Shown one piece after another: positions 11,642 to 30,875 of a DNA stretch of 64,000 bases. Every line of letters starts with the position of its first letter. The first letter of the stretch is position 1. A model generated the notes under the pieces. The model was not told the origin of the DNA and did not search any database. It saw only the letters and a program-made list of their open reading frames with translations. The translations under genes and the position numbers were made by a program. This DNA is from Strigamia acuminata (lineage: Eukaryota > Arthropoda > Chilopoda > Geophilomorpha > Linotaeniidae), in contig OX442319.1 in assembly GCA_949358305.1 (NCBI GenBank), forward strand, positions 10,044,001-10,108,000. The letters are read 5' to 3'.

Positions 11642-11839
11642 AGCGCACAAATGGCACTTGAATGGTTTTTCTCCAGTGTGAATTTGCATGTGATCAATCA
11701 GGCTTGATTTACTCCTAAAGGAAACTGAACATATTTGACATTTGAAAGGCTTTTCACCTGTGTGTTTAAGCATGTGTTGTTCCAAAACCGAATATATTGA
11801 ACACGTATAATCCGTGTAATCCGGATGTTTCCTCTTCAT
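11642..11839 (-). pseudogene. Truncated zinc-finger copy, right arm of a palindrome
   Basis: From the ATG at 11839 it reads MKRKHPDYTDYTC, missing the first Cys pair, then two fingers to KCHLCAY, then the (ATT)n run read as Asn codons. It is the inverted counterpart of 11438-11619, and the two arms face each other across about 22 bp of ATT repeats. The shared 5' flank follows at 11840-11930 in inverted orientation. Confidence 0.8.
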
Positions 11840-11929
11840 TTTTGATTTAAAAGGAAATGACCGAAATGAACAAACAATAGTGTTAATGCTGGAATAAGTT
11901 GGAATATGTTTAGGTGGCTTCTTCAGTAA

Positions 11930-12480
11930 TCAATTTCATTCGGATGTTTTCTCTTCATTTTTGATTTGATTGCAAATGAAATTGACGACATATGAAATTA
12001 AATGAAACGAAATTTCAGCGTGACGTTCAATTTTATTTAAGAAAAGAGAGCACGTCAAATGAAACTTCTTTTAGTGGTGACATTCTTTTAAAATTTAATT
12101 CCGGTATATTCCATTTATGAACTATTTGTTATTTTATATTTTAGACATTTTTTTCAATTATGTAATCATATATGATAATTTATTGTGTTTGTTTAAATTA
12201 TCCTCGTACAACACTTCAGCTAAATACAGTCGCAGATTTTTATTTTCTCAAACTAAAACAACCTCAACAGAAATGAATTTAGAATTAAAATTTTGCAGCC
12301 TTCATTGGTTGTGCTGTGCAGTCGATAAATGAAATAAATAAATAAATAAAATCCGGATGTTTTCTCTTCATTTTTGATTTAAAAGGAAATGACCGAAATG
12401 AACAAACAATAGTGGAATAAGTTGGAATTTGTTTAGGTTGCTCAATGAAATCGTATTTATTATTTAATACATTTTTCAAA
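11930..12480 (-). pseudogene. Additional 5'-end fragments of zinc-finger genes
   Basis: CGGATGTTTTCTCTTCATTT followed by TTGATTT (the antisense of the zinc-finger start) recurs at 11940-11970 and 12354-12380. At 12380-12418 it continues into the GAAATGACCGAAATGAAC flank. An (AAAT)n run at 12328-12350 abuts the second fragment. They have no fingers and are remnants of repeated 5'-end duplication. Confidence 0.65.
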
Positions 12481-12523
12481 TAAAATTACATAAATTACAT
12501 ACATAAAAAATTAAACAAGGATA

Positions 12524-12625
12524 TAGCTTTTATCCAGTATGATTTGTCAAATATCTTCTTAAATTTCCACTTTGAATGCCGGTATAATTTTCATCTTGTT
12601 GTCCAAAAACGCATGGTGCTGCCAT
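12524..12625 (-). pseudogene. Remnant of one zinc finger
   Basis: On the minus strand one frame reads NYTGIQSGNLRRYLTNHTG then a stop, matching the second half of a finger (SGNLRxHLTxHTG) with the first zinc-binding His changed to Tyr. A short ATG frame precedes it with no intact Cys pair. A decayed finger is the simplest reading. Confidence 0.45.
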
Positions 12626-13255
12626 CTCGTGATTATAAATGGTGAACTAAGCCTTTGTGCCATCATCCCCTATTGTCAAGCAAAAAAAAATCAAAATCAA
12701 CCAATGAATGTGTAAAAAAATAAGAAAATAAATTACCTTGTGTTGCTGGACACTCCATTTTAAGTTTGAGGTCTGTTTTCTTGTCTATTGGTTGCTGAAA
12801 TCCGCAATTCACGGCACATAACAATTGGCCGATTGGACGTGAGTTTTATAAGAACCATCATCATCACTTTGGTCGGCTATTCAACTGTTTTGTGCTTACT
12901 CATGGTTCATATATCCGCTCATAGAGGTTGCGATCGGCAGGCCGAGACACTGTACGTCAGTGTGGTGAAGATGGAAGCGAGAGGAGAAGCGTAAACCTTG
13001 ACCGCTCTTGTTGGCATCCGGAACTCGACTGTTTTCTTTTTGTTATTGACTTCCTGCGTCACTGCCTGACTCCCCTCTGACCCCATTGATGGGTGAGACC
13101 TGCTTTCCGGGGGTGGAGCCATTCGTAGGTGTGACCAGCCAGGTGCGGCCAGGTGATAAGTGACCTATGGCAAGCCACTATGGCAAGCAAGATAATCACA
13201 ATTTTTATGCAATGAATTAATTTGGAAATAAGTGACTAATGTAGTTTCCTTCAGT
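12626..13255. other. Intergenic, no supported gene
   Basis: Mixed-composition sequence. A small minus-strand ATG frame before a possible donor (CAACACAAG then GTAATT, near 12737) cannot be joined to a useful downstream exon. Frames on both strands at 12788-13122 show no domain. Confidence 0.4.
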
Positions 13256-14490
13256 TTCGAGCAAGGTCGTTTGTTGGATGTTCAGCTGATTTGTAGACGA
13301 TTTAGTAGATTTTCAGCTGATTTGTAGACGATTTAGTGGATTTTTATCTGATTTGTAGATAATTTGGTGGATTTTTATCTGATTTGTAGATCATTTAGTG
13401 GATTTTCATCTGATTTGTTATTTGTAGATGATTTAATGGTTTTTCATCTGATTTGTAGATGATTTAATGGTTTTTCATCTGATTTGTAGATGATTTAGTG
13501 GATTTTCAGCTGATTTGTTATTTGTAGATGATTTAATGGTTTTTCATTTGATTTTTTAGATGATTTAGTGGATTTTCAGCTGATTTGTAGATGATTTGGT
13601 AGATTTACAGCTGATTTGTAGATGATTTGGTAGATTTACAGCTGATTTGTAGATGATTTGGTAGATTTACAGCTGATTTGGTAGATTTACAGCTGATTTG
13701 GTAGATTTACAGCTGATTTGGTAGATTTACAGCTGATTTGGTAGATTTACAGCTGATTTGGTAGATTTACAGCTGATTTGGTAGATTTACAGCTGATTTG
13801 GTAGATTTACAGCTGATTTAGTAGATTTACAGCTGATTTGGTAGATTTACAGCTGATTTGTAGATGATTTGGTAGATTTACAGCTGATTTGTAGATGATT
13901 TGGTAGATTTACAGTTGATTTGTAGATGATTTGGTAGATTTACAGTTGATTTGGTAGATTTACAGCTGATTTGGTAGATTTACAGCTGATTTGGTAGATT
14001 TACAGCTGATTTGGTAGATTTACAGCTGATTTGTAGATGATTTGGTAGATTTACAGCTGATTTGTAGATGATTTGGTAGATTTACAGTTGATTTGGTAGA
14101 TTTACAGCTGATTTGGTAGATTTACAGTTGATTTGGTAGATTTACAGCTGATTTGGTAGATTTACAGCTGATTTGGTAGATTTACAGCTGATTTGGTAGA
14201 TTTACAGCTGATTTGGTAGATTTACAGCTGATTTGGTAGATTTACAGCTGATTTGGTAGATTTACAGCTGATTTGGTAGATTTACAGCTGATTTGGTAGA
14301 TTTACAGCTGATTTGGTGAATTTTCAGCTGATTTGTAGATGATTTGGTAGATTTACAGCTGATTTTATGAATTTTTAGCTGATTTGTAGATGATTTGGTG
14401 GATTTACAAATGATTTGGTGGATTTTCAGCTGATTTGTAGATGATTTGATGGATTTACAGCTGATTTGTAGATGAATTAGTGGATTTTTA
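13256..14490. repeat. Minisatellite with 20-bp and 31-bp units
   Basis: Head-to-tail units of CAGCTGATTTGGTAGATTTA (20 bp), with 31-bp variants that add an 11-bp TAGATGATTTG insert. Runs of pure 20-bp units (about 13670-13860, 14090-14310) alternate with runs of the 31-bp form. Both edges are degenerate, while the centre is nearly uniform, typical of an array homogenised from the middle. Confidence 0.95.
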
Positions 14491-14827
14491 GTGTTTGCTG
14501 GAATTGCAGGTTATTTGCTGGATTTGGAGATGATTTGCTGAACTTACTGTTGATTTGTTGGATTTTCTAGATTTTCAGAATTTTTTGCTCAATTACACAT
14601 TTCCTGATTTTCAGAATTTTCAGAATTTATAACGGCTATCCTAGATTTTTATCTTTTATAAATTTAAAGCTGATTTTTAAAAATTTACTGATTTGCGGGA
14701 TTTTCAAAACGCAAATCAGAGAAGGATTTTCCAGATTGCCACCCTCACGTAACTTATGACGCAACTCTGAAAGTGACATCAGACACATAACACATTACAA
14801 CCCAAGAAAACTTTAATATTTTTAACT

Positions 14828-14945
14828 CAACAACAACAACAACAACAACAACAAAACTCACAATTTTAAAAAATCACAAAATATTGATCCATTTTTTTTT
14901 AAATTAAAAAAAAAACTAAGAAAAAAAAAAAAAAAAAAAAAAATC
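14828..14945. repeat. (AAC)n microsatellite and poly-A tracts
   Basis: CAACAACAACAACAAC at 14829-14855, then A/T-rich sequence ending in a run of more than 20 A (about 14919-14943). Confidence 0.9.
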
Positions 14946-15069
14946 GTAATTCGACCTATTTCCTCATTTTCTATTTCCACCATTTCGACACACCGAATTG
15001 CTCTGCCAAGAAGCCTAACCTCCGGAATTCCCGCATATTGTTTGTTTTCCTTATCTCCTGCGCACAAAA

Positions 15070-15077
15070 TGACGTAA
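15070..15077 (+). promoter_or_regulatory. CRE-like site (TGACGTAA)
   Basis: TGACGTAA differs from the cAMP response element by one base and lies about 480 bp upstream of the SIK start codon. On its own it is weak evidence; it matters because a perfect site lies closer to the gene. Confidence 0.35.
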
Positions 15078-15339
15078 CCACGTCAACACCAACCATACTC
15101 AACCCCAAAAAAATTCCCCAGCCAACCCCACCTCATCCCTTCCCCCAAAAACCAAACAAAAACCAAATCGATCCCACCCGATCACCTTTTTTAATTAAAA
15201 AAACCCAAAACCCGCCAACACCAGCTGTTATTAAAACAATCCCCACCACCATTACCCAACACTGCCACAACTCCCCGCCAGTCGTCGCCCCGACCAATAA
15301 AAAAAACCTCAATGGAATGCAATCGGATTACGCACGACG

Positions 15340-23038
<7,699 letters not shown>

Positions 23039-23272
23039 AGAAATCAGTCATTGACCTGGGAAATCAATAATTTAGATGAGAATCAGGAGATATTGTGAAG
23101 TAGATTCTTGGAGTCATGTGATACTAAGCTTCAAATTTTGGTCGGATGCTAGACATGACTGTCTGTTGTGTTGGAAGTCAAAAGAAATTAAATTAAGAAC
23201 TTAAAAGAATAATTGGCAATATTTAGTAGTTTAAAACGTCGGTGGCGCGGCAACCACAATTGCATAAGGTAG
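23039..23272 (+). other. SIK 3' flank
   Basis: Non-coding sequence after the SIK stop. An ATTAAA at about 23190 could serve as polyadenylation signal; no canonical AATAAA lies nearer the stop. Confidence 0.35.
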
Positions 23273-23274
23273 TA

Positions 23275-23464
23275 CAGTTGAAACTCTTTATAACGATCGT
23301 AAGGGACCCGAAAAATCAATTTGTTATAAAGAGAATTCGTTATATCGAAATTTTTTAACATGGCGTTCTACGGCCAGCCAACCAAACCGGCCATTTTTAG
23401 GTATTCGTTATATGTTATATCGATAATTCGTTATATCGCGATTCGTTATAAAGAGTTTCGACTG
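23275..23464. mobile_element. Tc1/mariner-pogo-type MITE
   Basis: Inverted termini CAGTTGAAACTCTTTATAAC and its near-complement GTTATAAAGAGTTTCGACTG, flanked by TA at 23273-23274 and 23465-23466. At about 190 bp it cannot encode a transposase. CAGT start plus TA duplication is typical of the Tc1/mariner/pogo superfamily. Confidence 0.8.
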
Positions 23465-23466
23465 TA

Positions 23467-26400
23467 ACAGAAAGAGATGGCGGCCCTTTGTCCATAGATT
23501 GGTCGCCGTTACAAATAAATACATACATGTAACAGAAAGAGGATGCTGTTCAGTGTTCACTAGCAAGATCACTGGTTTAATAAAATACAAAATTAAAGAT
23601 TCGAAAAGCCGATTGATTGGTTGTTGCGTCACTGCATCTAGTGTTTGATCCGACCGGCAATACAATGCCCCGTTGCCATCAACATGCATAATGGTTGTTA
23701 AAACCAAACCCATGTAGGTGCACTCGAGAATAAAAATCTAAAACTTAAGATTTCAGTTAGCAGAACCACCCTGGTTCATCCAATACGTAGACTATTAATC
23801 TGCCTGGGATTGTTGTTGGATTTTGGAAGTGTTCAATTAAAACTGACATTGTTTGTCAGCAATCTACATTGGCAATTGGCATTGGTCATTACCATGTCCA
23901 AATATTCTAAAAAGACAAACAAACAAACATTTAAAATGTCTTCAACTTCTCTACTTACCCAAAGTATTATTAACAACTAATAGTATACGTTTAAAGCATA
24001 TCATACAATATCCGTAATTAAATGTGTATCCCCTTTGAACCCTTACAGTACCAAAAAGCACCCATTCTTTTTTGTTGCAAATTCTTGACATTTTTTTCAA
24101 AACAACAGTATTTTTAGTGACCCAAAACAATGGTTTGCTCGGGTCTGGTTGAATTCTTTATGCAATTAAAGTGATTTTCGAATGCACCTACTGTTCTTAA
24201 AAGCTAGAAAATAAGGATTGCCAAATAAGCATGATTTCTATAGTTTGAATTTAATTTTACAGGATGATGGCCCGATAACTGCATAATAAAATACCTCATT
24301 TCAATTTATACTGATTTTACAAGCAAAACCAAATGTCCAAAATACAGGGGCGGATTGAAGAGGAATTTCGTCTCAGCCTTTTTTGTAACGGTTGGCCCAT
24401 TTATTTTAAAATGAAGTGTTCGAGTTGCAGAAATGAGCTTTACGGAGTCTAAATAGCGGTAGTTGCATTCAAAAAGAAAAAAAAACAATTTTAGTTTAAG
24501 TGTATTTTAAGTTTTAACATGGGTTTAAACAGGAAGTGATGTCATTTTTGGTTTAAAATTGAAGTAAAACACAAAATATTTTAGTTTTTGAATGCAGCTG
24601 CTGTTTGGCTGTATCATTATTGCTATGTAAAGTACCGGAGACGCCGGTACTGTACACCGGCCCGCATATTTACAAACTGCAGGCGCTTCAGGAATCCCTA
24701 AGCTGATTTCGTAGCCAGGAATTACTAATGCATCAATAGTTTGAACAGCGTTTGAACAGCGTTGAAATTTTGAATTTATTGTGTGTGATTTGTTTCGCTT
24801 TGTTTTGCTTTGTGTGCAGGGAACTTGCCGTTTTGCGTTAATAATTCTGTTAGATGCATTAGTCACTCCTGGCTGCAAAGATTCCTGAAGCGTCTGCAGT
24901 TTGTAAATGTGTCGTCAGTCCTATGTGACTTTGTTTACGGCCCTTTGGGGTTTACCTGATGGCACACCGGTCAATCCGCCTCTTTCCCAAATGGCTGATT
25001 TTCTATTTATTGTTTAAATTTTGAATACGCAGTTAACATTTTGAGTTAAAATGTAATACTAATTAACTATTGCTACAGTATACTGTAAGTTTACATACAA
25101 ATTTGTAGTGAATAATAAAATAACCGGCTTGTCTGTTTGGCATTGCTGATGTACAATAGATTTAGCTCACTCGTTATACTTCTTCGGAAGTTAGCCGGTG
25201 CTTTTGATTTAATTTATTTTGTATTCATGTAAGGAGATGTAAGTTGACTTACCAGATGCGATGCCATTGCTGTTGTGTGAATGTAAATTTTAGATGTACA
25301 TTTTGTGTAAAATGGAGACATGATATTTATCAGTAGTGATTGCACACAGGGTAATATAGTTTATAGATTGAATAAAATAGTTCCTGAATGTAGTTGGTAT
25401 CAGTGTATTACTGAATAAATGTGGGGTATTTAATTTGTGACTAAACGATGGGGAAGTTGATTGCCACCTACAGGGCTCCGTAAGTTGTGAAATGGTCACA
25501 TGACGTCGTCAAAATCGCTGGCTGTTCTTAGTCTCCAACTCATGGACACACGGAGAGAAAATACATTTTACGGATTTTTTTATTTCTTATTGAATTAATG
25601 AAAAAATATTTAGTTTTAGTACAGGCAACAAATGTGTCGGGTTTAATAACGGAGTAATAAACTGTAATATTACTCCGTGGTTGTAGCGGGCACGAGAGTA
25701 GAGCCACGCATGCGCAGACACTTGAGAATTGGGAAAGAGAAGACAGATGCGCTACGCCGTAGGTTTGTGCTCGTGGTCACTTCGTCCGCTGTCGTTAAAA
25801 CGTTACAACTTTAAAATGTTTGTTTCTGACTGCTGGTATTTCAATTCACTGTAAATGGGAGTATTTGTCCACGGTTTATTCAATTATCTGCAGCAGGTCG
25901 CGAAAACTCGTTGTTTGTTTTCGCTTCAAAGATGGCGGGTGACTAAACACAAATTTCAAAATTTTATTTTGTTATTTTTTCTCTATTAGTGCCTTGTTTT
26001 TGTCGTTTGAAGTTTTGGTATTGTAAGACTGCACTCCAATTTATGAGTGCAGCATTTACCAATATTACTATTTAAAAACTGCAGCCGTTTGTGTTGTGGT
26101 GGTTTGGTCAATGGAAAACAAAATGGCTCACTTTGTTCTTCATTTTGGGTATTTTTTTTTGTCTCAAATTCTTTTGAGTTGTATACGAGTACATGAGCAA
26201 GAGTTATCTATATTTTCTTGGTTTCGTTGTTTCTACATAAATTTGTGTAGTAGGTTGAATATTTATGGAATTTTAGATGTTTCTGTTTTGTTTTAATTCT
26301 GTAGGAAATATCAAATTACACAATATTTGTTTTTTTTTTTGGTTGGGGTTCATGTTTGCTGCTAACAGGGCCACTGACTCCAGGCCCCCAGCCAAGAAGG

Positions 26401-27690
26401 GGTTTCCAAAGTTCAGGTTATCGAGTTTAAAAACAAATTTTAACAATTTATGACAATATGGATATTGGTCTAAATATAAATTCAGATTTTGCATGAAGAA
26501 TATATTTTGTTTGTTGTTAAAAAACAAAAACCATGCTTTGCGAAGGTGTGGATTTTACCCCCACATCTTTGACTAATAATTAGCTTGATTAGGATGATAA
26601 ATTTGTAAATTTGGTTGATTATTTTCTCACATGTGAATTTGTGAACCAGGGAATGGAAGGTGCGGGATGGGTTGCGATAAATTATTACAGGTGCAGGCAG
26701 GGTTGTTAACTTTCTGGCTGTACTGACATTTCAATGTCCATAAATCTCTCCTCTGCACACAGAATCCACAAACCCTGGTTGGGCCGTCCAGGACAGTCAA
26801 TTGTAACGAGAATTTAATAGGCACGTTCAAAAGTTACAGTTTTTAACGTTTCTATAAACGGAATGACATTAAAAACAGCCAAAAACCATCACCAAAAACC
26901 GCATTAACCAAAACCAAGACTGGAGTGGTTTATGAATTGGTTTTTTGGTTATTTCGATCAAATTTAAAATGGCTGCATCTGGAGTTATGTCGATGGATCA
27001 GAGTTTTGTGTGTCATAAATTTTTTCAGTCGAAGCATCCACCTCCCTGAGTAAATGCTAAATTATATTGAAATAAGGGGACCACAATTGCAATTCGTTGG
27101 TTAAATGCCAAAAGGAATTTTGGTACGTGTGCGATCATGACACAAAAACGATACAACAAACTCTTAGGCACGCTTACGTAAATATTCGCGTATTATTTCG
27201 GCGGGTGTAAACTGTGTAAACGCTTCTAGGGACTGTGTATTCAGTCAATTTAAATAATTGAAAAAAAAACTATGATACAAAATTAATGTTTAAAATAATT
27301 TTATGAAATTTTAACTTAGACTCCTTTCGAACAGGAAAAATAATCCTGTTGTACGCTTAACAAAATGAAAAACAGAAAACTATCTGTTATGTATTACAGA
27401 AAAACTCAGCAGCAGCTTATTTGTTACATACTGGCGGATATGGAACACGTGCTGGTCGTTAACAACGTGCAAGGTGCAAAGTGCAAGGTTTTTAGGATCT
27501 ATCTGTTGTTCTGTATGGTATAAGTTGATTGATTAAACATTATAAAAAAATTGTGATTATAATTATAATAATAGGCCTACTGATTAATTCCCAATTTGAA
27601 TTGCGAGGGCACTTTTTAACAGCTAAGAGCCTACAAGGAAGTCACTTCATTTTGTTGCCATTCATTTCGTCGTCGCCGTTTTTAGGCTGA
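23467..27690. other. Gene-free, repeat-bearing intergenic region
   Basis: No frame here shows a domain or a multi-exon pattern. It contains the inverted repeat at 24666-24909 and the hairpin near 26014-26062. A GC-richer patch at about 25680-25940 includes GCATGCGCAGACAC and AAGATGGCGGG and might be a promoter, but I could not attach an exon to it. Confidence 0.45.
24666..24909. repeat. Inverted repeat with roughly 60-bp arms
   Basis: ATTTACAAACTGCAGGCGCT at the left returns as its near-complement ending AGTTTGTAAAT at 24909. The arms also share the complement of GCATTAGTCACTCCTGG. About 115 bp lies between them. Target duplications were not identified; a MITE or foldback element is likely. 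Confidence 0.65.
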
Positions 27691-27702
27691 GTTCGCCTAA
27701 CG

Positions 27703-27847
27703 CAGGGGTCGGCAACCTGCGGCTCTTTCGATGTTAAGATCAAATACCATAATATTGAAACAAAAATGTTGATGGCTCTTTAAAAACTGGGAAATTATGT
27801 AAATTGTAACTTTTGGCTCTTCAGTCGCAAAAGTTTGCCGACCCCTG
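27703..27847. mobile_element. hAT-type MITE with exact 8-bp duplication
   Basis: CAGGGGTCGGCAACC to its near-complement GCCGACCCCTG, 145 bp. GCCTAACG is duplicated exactly at 27695-27702 and 27848-27855. Both termini are intact; it is the second copy of the family found in SIK intron 8. Confidence 0.92.
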
Positions 27848-28009
27848 GCCTAACGTATTCCTAAGAATGCCTAACGAACCTAACCTTACCAGTTTTTTTT
27901 AACCTAATCCCTATTCATGAAGAACTGTTCATCAACAAAATAAAGGCGACGGAATGAAGGGCGAGAGAATAAATAACGCTTACAAAACAAGACATCAAAA
28001 ATAAAAGAA

Positions 28010-28324
28010 GCAACAAAAACAACAATTTTTAACTAGCAATTAAAAAGAAAAAGCAAAACAAATCAACTAAATTAGTACAATTAACTAAACAAATAATTAA
28101 ATGAATAACTACTAAGATTGAAAAGTTAGTCAGAAAAAGAAATATAACTCGATGCGGCATTGGGGACAGCGAAATAAAACGGCAGTAAATATCCAGTAAA
28201 AAGCAGAAAAATAAATGAAACATTCTGTAATAAAAAGAAATAGTAATACTTGACACTTATCTGTGGATAGGGAAAGCTCACCATGTTGATCTTGATCATC
28301 CTGTTTTTATTAGAACCAAGCAGT
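28010..28324 (+). repeat. Composite repeat head plus truncated 5S-derived SINE (copy 1)
   Basis: An AT-rich head (ACTAGCAATTAAAAAG to AAGAAATAGTAATACTTGACA) leads into the 5S-related sequence, which is cut off after AACCAAGCAGT by the LTR that begins at 28325. The head recurs at 28980 and 34215. Confidence 0.75.
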
Positions 28325-28763
28325 TGTCACGATTAACATGTTAACATGTCACAGTTGAAGAATATCACAGGCATGCGAATACTAAAATAGTCGGCAAAAA
28401 GAGGCGCAATGGGGCTATAATGGGTTGAAGCACTTGTTAGCGCGGAGAAATAATAAGGTGACGTTCTCAAACTAGAAATTAGGAGATGTATCTCGGGCAA
28501 AAACCAGGTTGAGAAGTGATTCTAGCTGTGATGGATGAAATTAAGAGAACTTAGTCATGTGACTGGTCTAAGTAAAGGTAGATCAGGGGGTGAAAGGTAG
28601 AAATAAGAATTCCATTGTTGGGATTAATAGTATGCCGCATCTATTAGAAAAATGAGTCAACAAATGGAAAGAAGATAAAATAAAAGAATAAAGCGAAAAT
28701 AGGATGGGTCAGTCTAAAGTAGAAATAAATAGAAAAAAGAGGGTGGGTAGCCTGCCCGTGACA
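28325..28763 (-). mobile_element. LTR of a retrotransposon
   Basis: Perfect 7-bp inverted ends TGTCACG…CGTGACA bound a 439-bp A-rich segment. Just outside the right end, 28764-28781 read on the minus strand is a G-rich polypurine tract (GGGGGGGAGAA). This orients the LTR on the minus strand, as a 3' LTR with internal sequence to the right. No reverse transcriptase is visible in the window. A diverged relative of this terminus (GCATGCCTGTGACA) lies at 39358-39371. Confidence 0.6.
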
Positions 28764-28936
28764 TTCTCCCCCCCATAAACCAATATTATCATTTTGGTGG
28801 ATATGATAAAGGTAAAAGAGGATGAAAAAATAATCACTTGAGTAAATACAAAATAATAATCAACTTATAAATTAAGATCGACTTGTGAACAAAATCAAAA
28901 ATACCTTAAGATATGATAAGGATATGCTGTTACTTT
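28764..28936. other. Short internal or flanking piece after the LTR
   Basis: Holds the putative polypurine tract and then AT-rich sequence without a coding frame, before the next composite repeat begins. Confidence 0.4.
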
Positions 28937-29811
28937 TTAAAATAAACTGGCAAAAAATTCAAACAAAAGCAATAATTTTTCACTAGCAATTAAAAAGAAA
29001 AAGCAAAATAAATCAACTAAATTAGTATAATTAACTAAACAAGTAATTAAATGAATAACTACTAAGATTGACTTGTGCATAAGAGTCAGAAAAAGAAATA
29101 TAACTTGATGCGGCATTGAGGACAGCGAAATAAAACAGCAGTAAATATCCAGTAAAGAGCAGAAAAATAAATGAGACATTCTGTAATAAAAAGAAATAGT
29201 AATACTTGACACTTATCTGTCGATAGGGACAGCTGACCATGTTGATCTTGATCATCCTGTTTTTATTAGAACTAAGCAGTTAAACAGCATTGGATCTTGT
29301 CAGTACTTGGACGGTGCGTGCTGTTCTATCCGCTTGTGTGTGTTTTGCATGTCAAAGCTGTAAACCTCAATTGGGAACCACTGCTACAAGTGGTTAAATA
29401 ACTCCGCCCGAGTATCACCCTAACCTCCGATAGCCTGCCTGGAGGAGCGGGACAGTTAGGTGGCCACGGATAGCCTCGGACAGAAATACAATCCTTGCTT
29501 GGCCGAAAAGACCGAAGGGCAAGGACGATTCTAAGGGACCCACACCAAAATAAGCATGTCGCCCAAATTCGCGAATTTCGCGAAAATTTGCGACAAATTA
29601 GTCGAAAATAGCGTGCTACGCAGGAAAGTGAACCATCCTCTGCTACCACTTGTTGCGGGTCCGCCATTTTATTTCGAAGTCAGCTAACAACTAGTTTTGA
29701 TAGTTTACATCTCTATGCGGCATCGAGGACAGCGAAACAAAAGAGCAGTGAATATCCTGTAAGGAGCAGAAAAACAAATGTAAAATCTCTGTAATAACAA
29801 GAAATAGTAAT
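28937..29811 (+). repeat. Composite repeat, duplication copy 1, with 5S-derived SINE (copy 2)
   Basis: Same head as 28010-28324, then 5S-like sequence at 29208-29340 containing GATCTTGTCAGTACTTGGAC. A unique-looking tail follows (CCGATAGCCTGCCTGGAGG, AAGACCGAAGGGCAAGGACG). The order matches 34193-36040, so this is one copy of a segmental duplication. It ends AGTAAT at 29811, where the solo LTR begins. Confidence 0.8.
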
Positions 29812-30404
29812 TGTGACTAGTATGGTCTCGCCAATGTAACTAGGGGACTAATAACACTGGGTAGGGACGCATACTTCACGTAATAATAACAAAGATTCCC
29901 ACAATATTGGTTGGTTGGCCTTTATTGTCGTTGTCTAGGGGTATGGGGAATCCCGTTACCCGTTGCAAGGGCGCCACGAAAGCGCGCCGCACCGGCAACC
30001 GACCCGTCACACACTGGGCAGAAGTCCAATGTGTGACGTGGTCGGTTCGACTTAACATTCATGTCGCGCTTACCTGCGACCCGCGTATCCGCTCATGGAG
30101 GCTGCACTACAGACTCCACCATAGCACTGAGGATCAACGTGGTGAATGGTGAGGAGTGTGGGGTTCAACCTGGGACACTTCTCGTCCCCCTCGATGACTA
30201 CTTCTCCTCTCTGGGAGCCGCTGCAGACACGTCCTTCTCGGGCCGTGTCCAACACTCAACTCCCTCACTCCACTTCCTCCTCACCACACCACTCCACTCC
30301 CTCCTCCCCGGGCTAGGTCAATCACCCACAGAGGGGTTGACCTTTGGGGCCGTATGGTGGTGTGTGGCAGTGCCGCAGGTCACCCAGGTGGCCTGACGAT
30401 CACA
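29812..30404. mobile_element. Solo LTR with 4-bp target duplication
   Basis: TGTGA…TCACA termini flanked by TAAT at 29808-29811 and 30405-30408. In the duplicate block the same site reads AGTAATATTTGACAC with no insert, a direct empty-site proof of 593 inserted bases. The TG…CA ends and 4-bp duplication fit a solo LTR. It is GC-rich compared with its host block, and frames inside it are not supported as genes. Confidence 0.75.
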
Positions 30405-30875
30405 TAATATTTGACACTTATTTGTGGGTAGGAACAGCTCACCATTCTGATCACCCTTTTTCCATAGAACTCGGCAGTTCAGCAGCATTTGATCTAGTCA
30501 GTACTTGGATGGGTGCCTGCTGTTCCATCCACATAGTTGTGTGGATAAGTTGGACTTGGGATACCACGCAAATGCGGAACTCGCGGAATAGAAGCTGGCC
30601 CAAAATAAGAATGGGAAAAAAAATAATGAAAAAGATAAAAGAAAAATGAAGCATAGAACTAAAAAGAATGTAGAAAAAGTAAATTTTGGGGTTGGAAAGT
30701 CTAAGCATTGCCTGTACATTAAGAGCAAGATCAGTACAGAAAATTTCTGAGCACTCCCTACAAAACCTTGTGTGAAGGGTACGAGCACAAGGTAGATCGT
30801 ATGTTGTGGTTCTTGAATAGCAAGGCTTGCTGTTGAACAATCGTACTAATTACAATCGTCAGGGTTTCCTCCTTG
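30405..30875 (+). repeat. 5S rRNA-derived SINE (copy 3) and shared 3' tail
   Basis: Best-preserved copy. CTCGGCAGTTCAGCAGCATT followed by AGTACTTGGATGGG matches the 5S rRNA internal control region: box A, then the intermediate element and box C, which in 5S genes reads AGTACTTGGATGGGAGACC. The 5S-unrelated tail ends GAATAGAAGCTGGCCCAAAA and an A-rich run. A further block (GCATAGAACTAAAAAGAATG to about 30875) recurs at 32575 and 36493. Pol III transcription from a 5S-type promoter is the expected origin (SINE3-like class). Confidence 0.85.

Noticed and set aside
12900-12935. Similarity of ATATCCGCTCATAGAGG to GTATCCGCTCATGGAGG at about 30085
   Set aside because: Only about 20 bases match and the flanks differ; not enough to call a shared element.
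29326-29667. 113-aa minus-strand ORF in the duplicated block
   Set aside because: The paralogous block (35321-35656) keeps only part of the frame and breaks it with insertions; it is repeat sequence.
30061-30396. Overlapping frames inside the solo LTR
   Set aside because: The segment is an insertion with TG…CA ends, absent from the paralogous block; frames on both strands come from its GC-rich composition.
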